A stretch of 23,992 nucleotides of DNA from RGIG7332 sp045580305 (GTDB lineage Bacteria > Bacillota > Clostridia > Oscillospirales > JAAYXM01). The notes under the pieces were generated by a model, which worked only from the letters and a program-made list of their open reading frames with translations, had not been told where the DNA came from and did no database searches. The stretch spans positions 1 through 23,992 of the forward strand of contig JAZNNQ010000037.1 of the NCBI GenBank assembly GCA_045580305.1, written 5' to 3'. The position numbers were made by a program, and so were the translations under genes. Shown here piece by piece: positions 23,957-23,992 of the stretch (its first letter is position 1; the number at the start of each line of letters is the position of its first letter).

Positions 23957-23992
23957 AAAAACGCCCCATAATCCTGACGGATATGGGGCGTT
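23957..23992 (-). terminator. Terminator-like hairpin at the right edge, for a minus-strand gene beyond the window
   Basis: AACGCCCCAT (23960-23969) pairs with ATGGGGCGTT (23983-23992); inside it ATCC (23971-23974) pairs with GGAT (23979-23982) around TGAC, with one bulged A. Reading the minus strand, the hairpin is followed by TTTTT (23956-23960 region), which makes it a good terminator for a gene entering from the right. The other direction cannot be judged because the sequence stops. The spacer 23877-23956 holds nothing I can identify. Confidence 0.6.

Overview
The window looks like a chromosomal segment of an anaerobic, fermentative, probably spore-forming Clostridia (Firmicutes), most like gut Oscillospiraceae/Ruminococcaceae-type genomes. 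The support is the AddAB recombination nuclease instead of RecBCD, strong AGGAGG-type ribosome sites, GTG/TTG starts, a Clostridium/Thermoanaerobacter-type NADP secondary alcohol dehydrogenase, a SpoIIQ-like M23 protein, a YkpA/YbiT-type ABC-F protein and a three-subunit [FeFe]-hydrogenase. This placement is inferred from gene content only; there is no rRNA in the window.

Layout. Positions 1-1190 (minus strand) hold the 5' end of an iron-type alcohol dehydrogenase and a LysR-type regulator with its own terminator. Positions 1308-3126 (plus) hold the GTPase ychF and a membrane-anchored M23 endopeptidase, separated by a large hairpin that contains the ribosome site of the second gene. Positions 3204-5684 (minus) hold an 826-residue secreted protein with six SH3-like repeats, Cys/His-rich segments, a hydrophobic pretoxin-like segment and a distinct C-terminal domain. 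It is best read as a polymorphic toxin, and no immunity gene lies beside it. Positions 5827-6882 (minus) are the secondary alcohol dehydrogenase, divergent from a 77-residue two-helix membrane protein (6983-7216).

Positions 7230-9117 (minus) form the hflX-yigZ operon. It is divergent from addB-addA (9225-15882, plus), and the two promoters appear to share a -35 element. rpmE (15982-16191) follows with its own promoter and terminator. Next, 16267-19564 is a tight plus-strand cluster: an aldo/keto reductase carrying two [4Fe-4S] clusters, uracil-DNA glycosylase and an ABC-F ATPase. The second nucleotide-binding domain of the ABC-F lacks a P-loop and carries a natural Glu-to-Gln change in Walker B.

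Positions 19692-23756 encode a hydrogenase operon (NuoE-like, NuoF-like and [FeFe] catalytic subunits) with a strong promoter and a perfect-stem terminator. The subunits together fit the NADH/ferredoxin electron-bifurcating type. With the two alcohol dehydrogenases this indicates a cell that disposes of reducing power as H2 and alcohols. A further hairpin at the right edge would work as a terminator for a minus-strand gene outside the window. I found no tRNA, rRNA, CRISPR array, insertion sequence or prophage gene. No gene-free stretch exceeds 300 bases.
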